From JAYVJM01 sp043769275 (lineage in GTDB: Bacteria > Pseudomonadota > Gammaproteobacteria > Pseudomonadales > UBA7239), in the NCBI GenBank assembly GCA_043769275.1, contig JAYVJM010000047.1, forward strand, positions 1-25,800: DNA of 25,800 bases, written 5' to 3'. A program made the translations under genes and the position numbers. Of this stretch, positions 25,744 to 25,800 are shown in pieces. The notes beneath the pieces were generated by a model, which was not told where the DNA came from, made no database searches, and saw nothing but the letters and a program-made list of their open reading frames with translations. The stretch's first letter is position 1; each line of letters begins with the position of its first letter.

Positions 25744-25800
25744 AATTCAGCAATTGGAGAGACATTGTGAACGATAGAAAACAAAAGCAAGCGCGTGGCA
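25703..25800 (+). mobile_element. Possible left end of an insertion sequence
   Basis: From 25703 (TGACCTTACCCCCG) the DNA no longer continues the zinc-ribbon frame. It starts with TGA and a C-rich tract reminiscent of IS3-type ends. A 6-bp stem ACTCCA-TAGC-TGGAGT lies at 25725-25740, and a ribosome site plus start codon begin at 25759-25769. The other end is outside the window, so no inverted repeat or target duplication can be checked. Family assignment is a guess. Confidence 0.3.
25767..25800 (+). CDS. 5' end of a gene running off the window, possibly a transposase
   Basis: GTG 25767 has GGAGAG about six bases upstream and opens (M)NDRKQKQARG before the window ends. The short, strongly basic N-terminus would suit a transposase orfA, and the position inside the putative insertion end agrees. 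Eleven codons are too few to identify it. Confidence 0.35.
   Translation, partial: MNDRKQKQARG

Noticed and set aside
1..25800. tRNA, rRNA, CRISPR, prophage or toxin-antitoxin modules
   Set aside because: Read through on both strands; no cloverleaf, direct-repeat array, phage gene block or recognisable toxin-antitoxin pair was seen.

Overview
The window is an ordinary-looking stretch of gammaproteobacterial chromosome with moderate GC. The gene content and family sequences (FadD, CysQ, PurF, DctA, DUF349 protein, GloC, MoxR-DUF58-TgpA, NadA, MtnA, SerA, MetAP-I) resemble Pseudomonadales/Cellvibrionales-type bacteria. That placement is inferred from family resemblance, not computed. There is no tRNA, rRNA, CRISPR array or prophage that I can see. 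Mobile DNA appears only at the two edges.

Left edge (1-478): a decayed C-terminal piece of an IS6-family transposase with in-frame stops, followed by about 200 bases without a convincing gene. Region 479-3309 (+): a fadD-type acyl-CoA ligase, cysQ, and a small coiled-coil protein whose leader carries two abutting hairpins. Region 3372-9600 (-): purF standing alone, the C4-dicarboxylate transporter dctA, a large glutamine-rich DUF349 protein and the type II glyoxalase gloC.

Region 9731-16335 (+): a PAP2 membrane phosphatase and a short MetF-like flavoprotein, then a tight MoxR ATPase - DUF58 - TgpA transglutaminase cassette whose last two junctions overlap (TAATG and ATGA), then nadA. Region 16441-18292 (+): three envelope-type genes: a small exported protein, a PsiE-family membrane protein, and a glycerophosphodiesterase-like protein that lacks the canonical catalytic residues. 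Region 18299-22574: a glycosyltransferase (-), a second and divergent acyl-CoA synthetase (+), mtnA (-) whose 3' end overlaps the synthetase by 11 bases, and a small exported hypothetical just upstream of mtnA. Region 22808-25621 (+): rubredoxin, a SerA-type phosphoglycerate dehydrogenase with ACT domain, an SRPBCC protein and the methionine aminopeptidase map.

Right edge (25622-25800): a perfect Shine-Dalgarno and ATG begin a zinc-ribbon-like reading frame (MALINCK) that loses its expected sequence after seven codons. What follows looks like the left end of an insertion element whose first gene runs off the window.

Most genes are housekeeping: fatty-acid activation, sulfur, purine, NAD, serine and methionine metabolism, and detoxification. 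I did not find a clearly new multi-gene system. The items most worth a second look are the GDPD-like protein without its catalytic residues, the minimal MetF-like protein, the interrupted zinc-ribbon gene at the right edge, the decayed IS6 remnant and the hairpin leader before the small coiled-coil gene.
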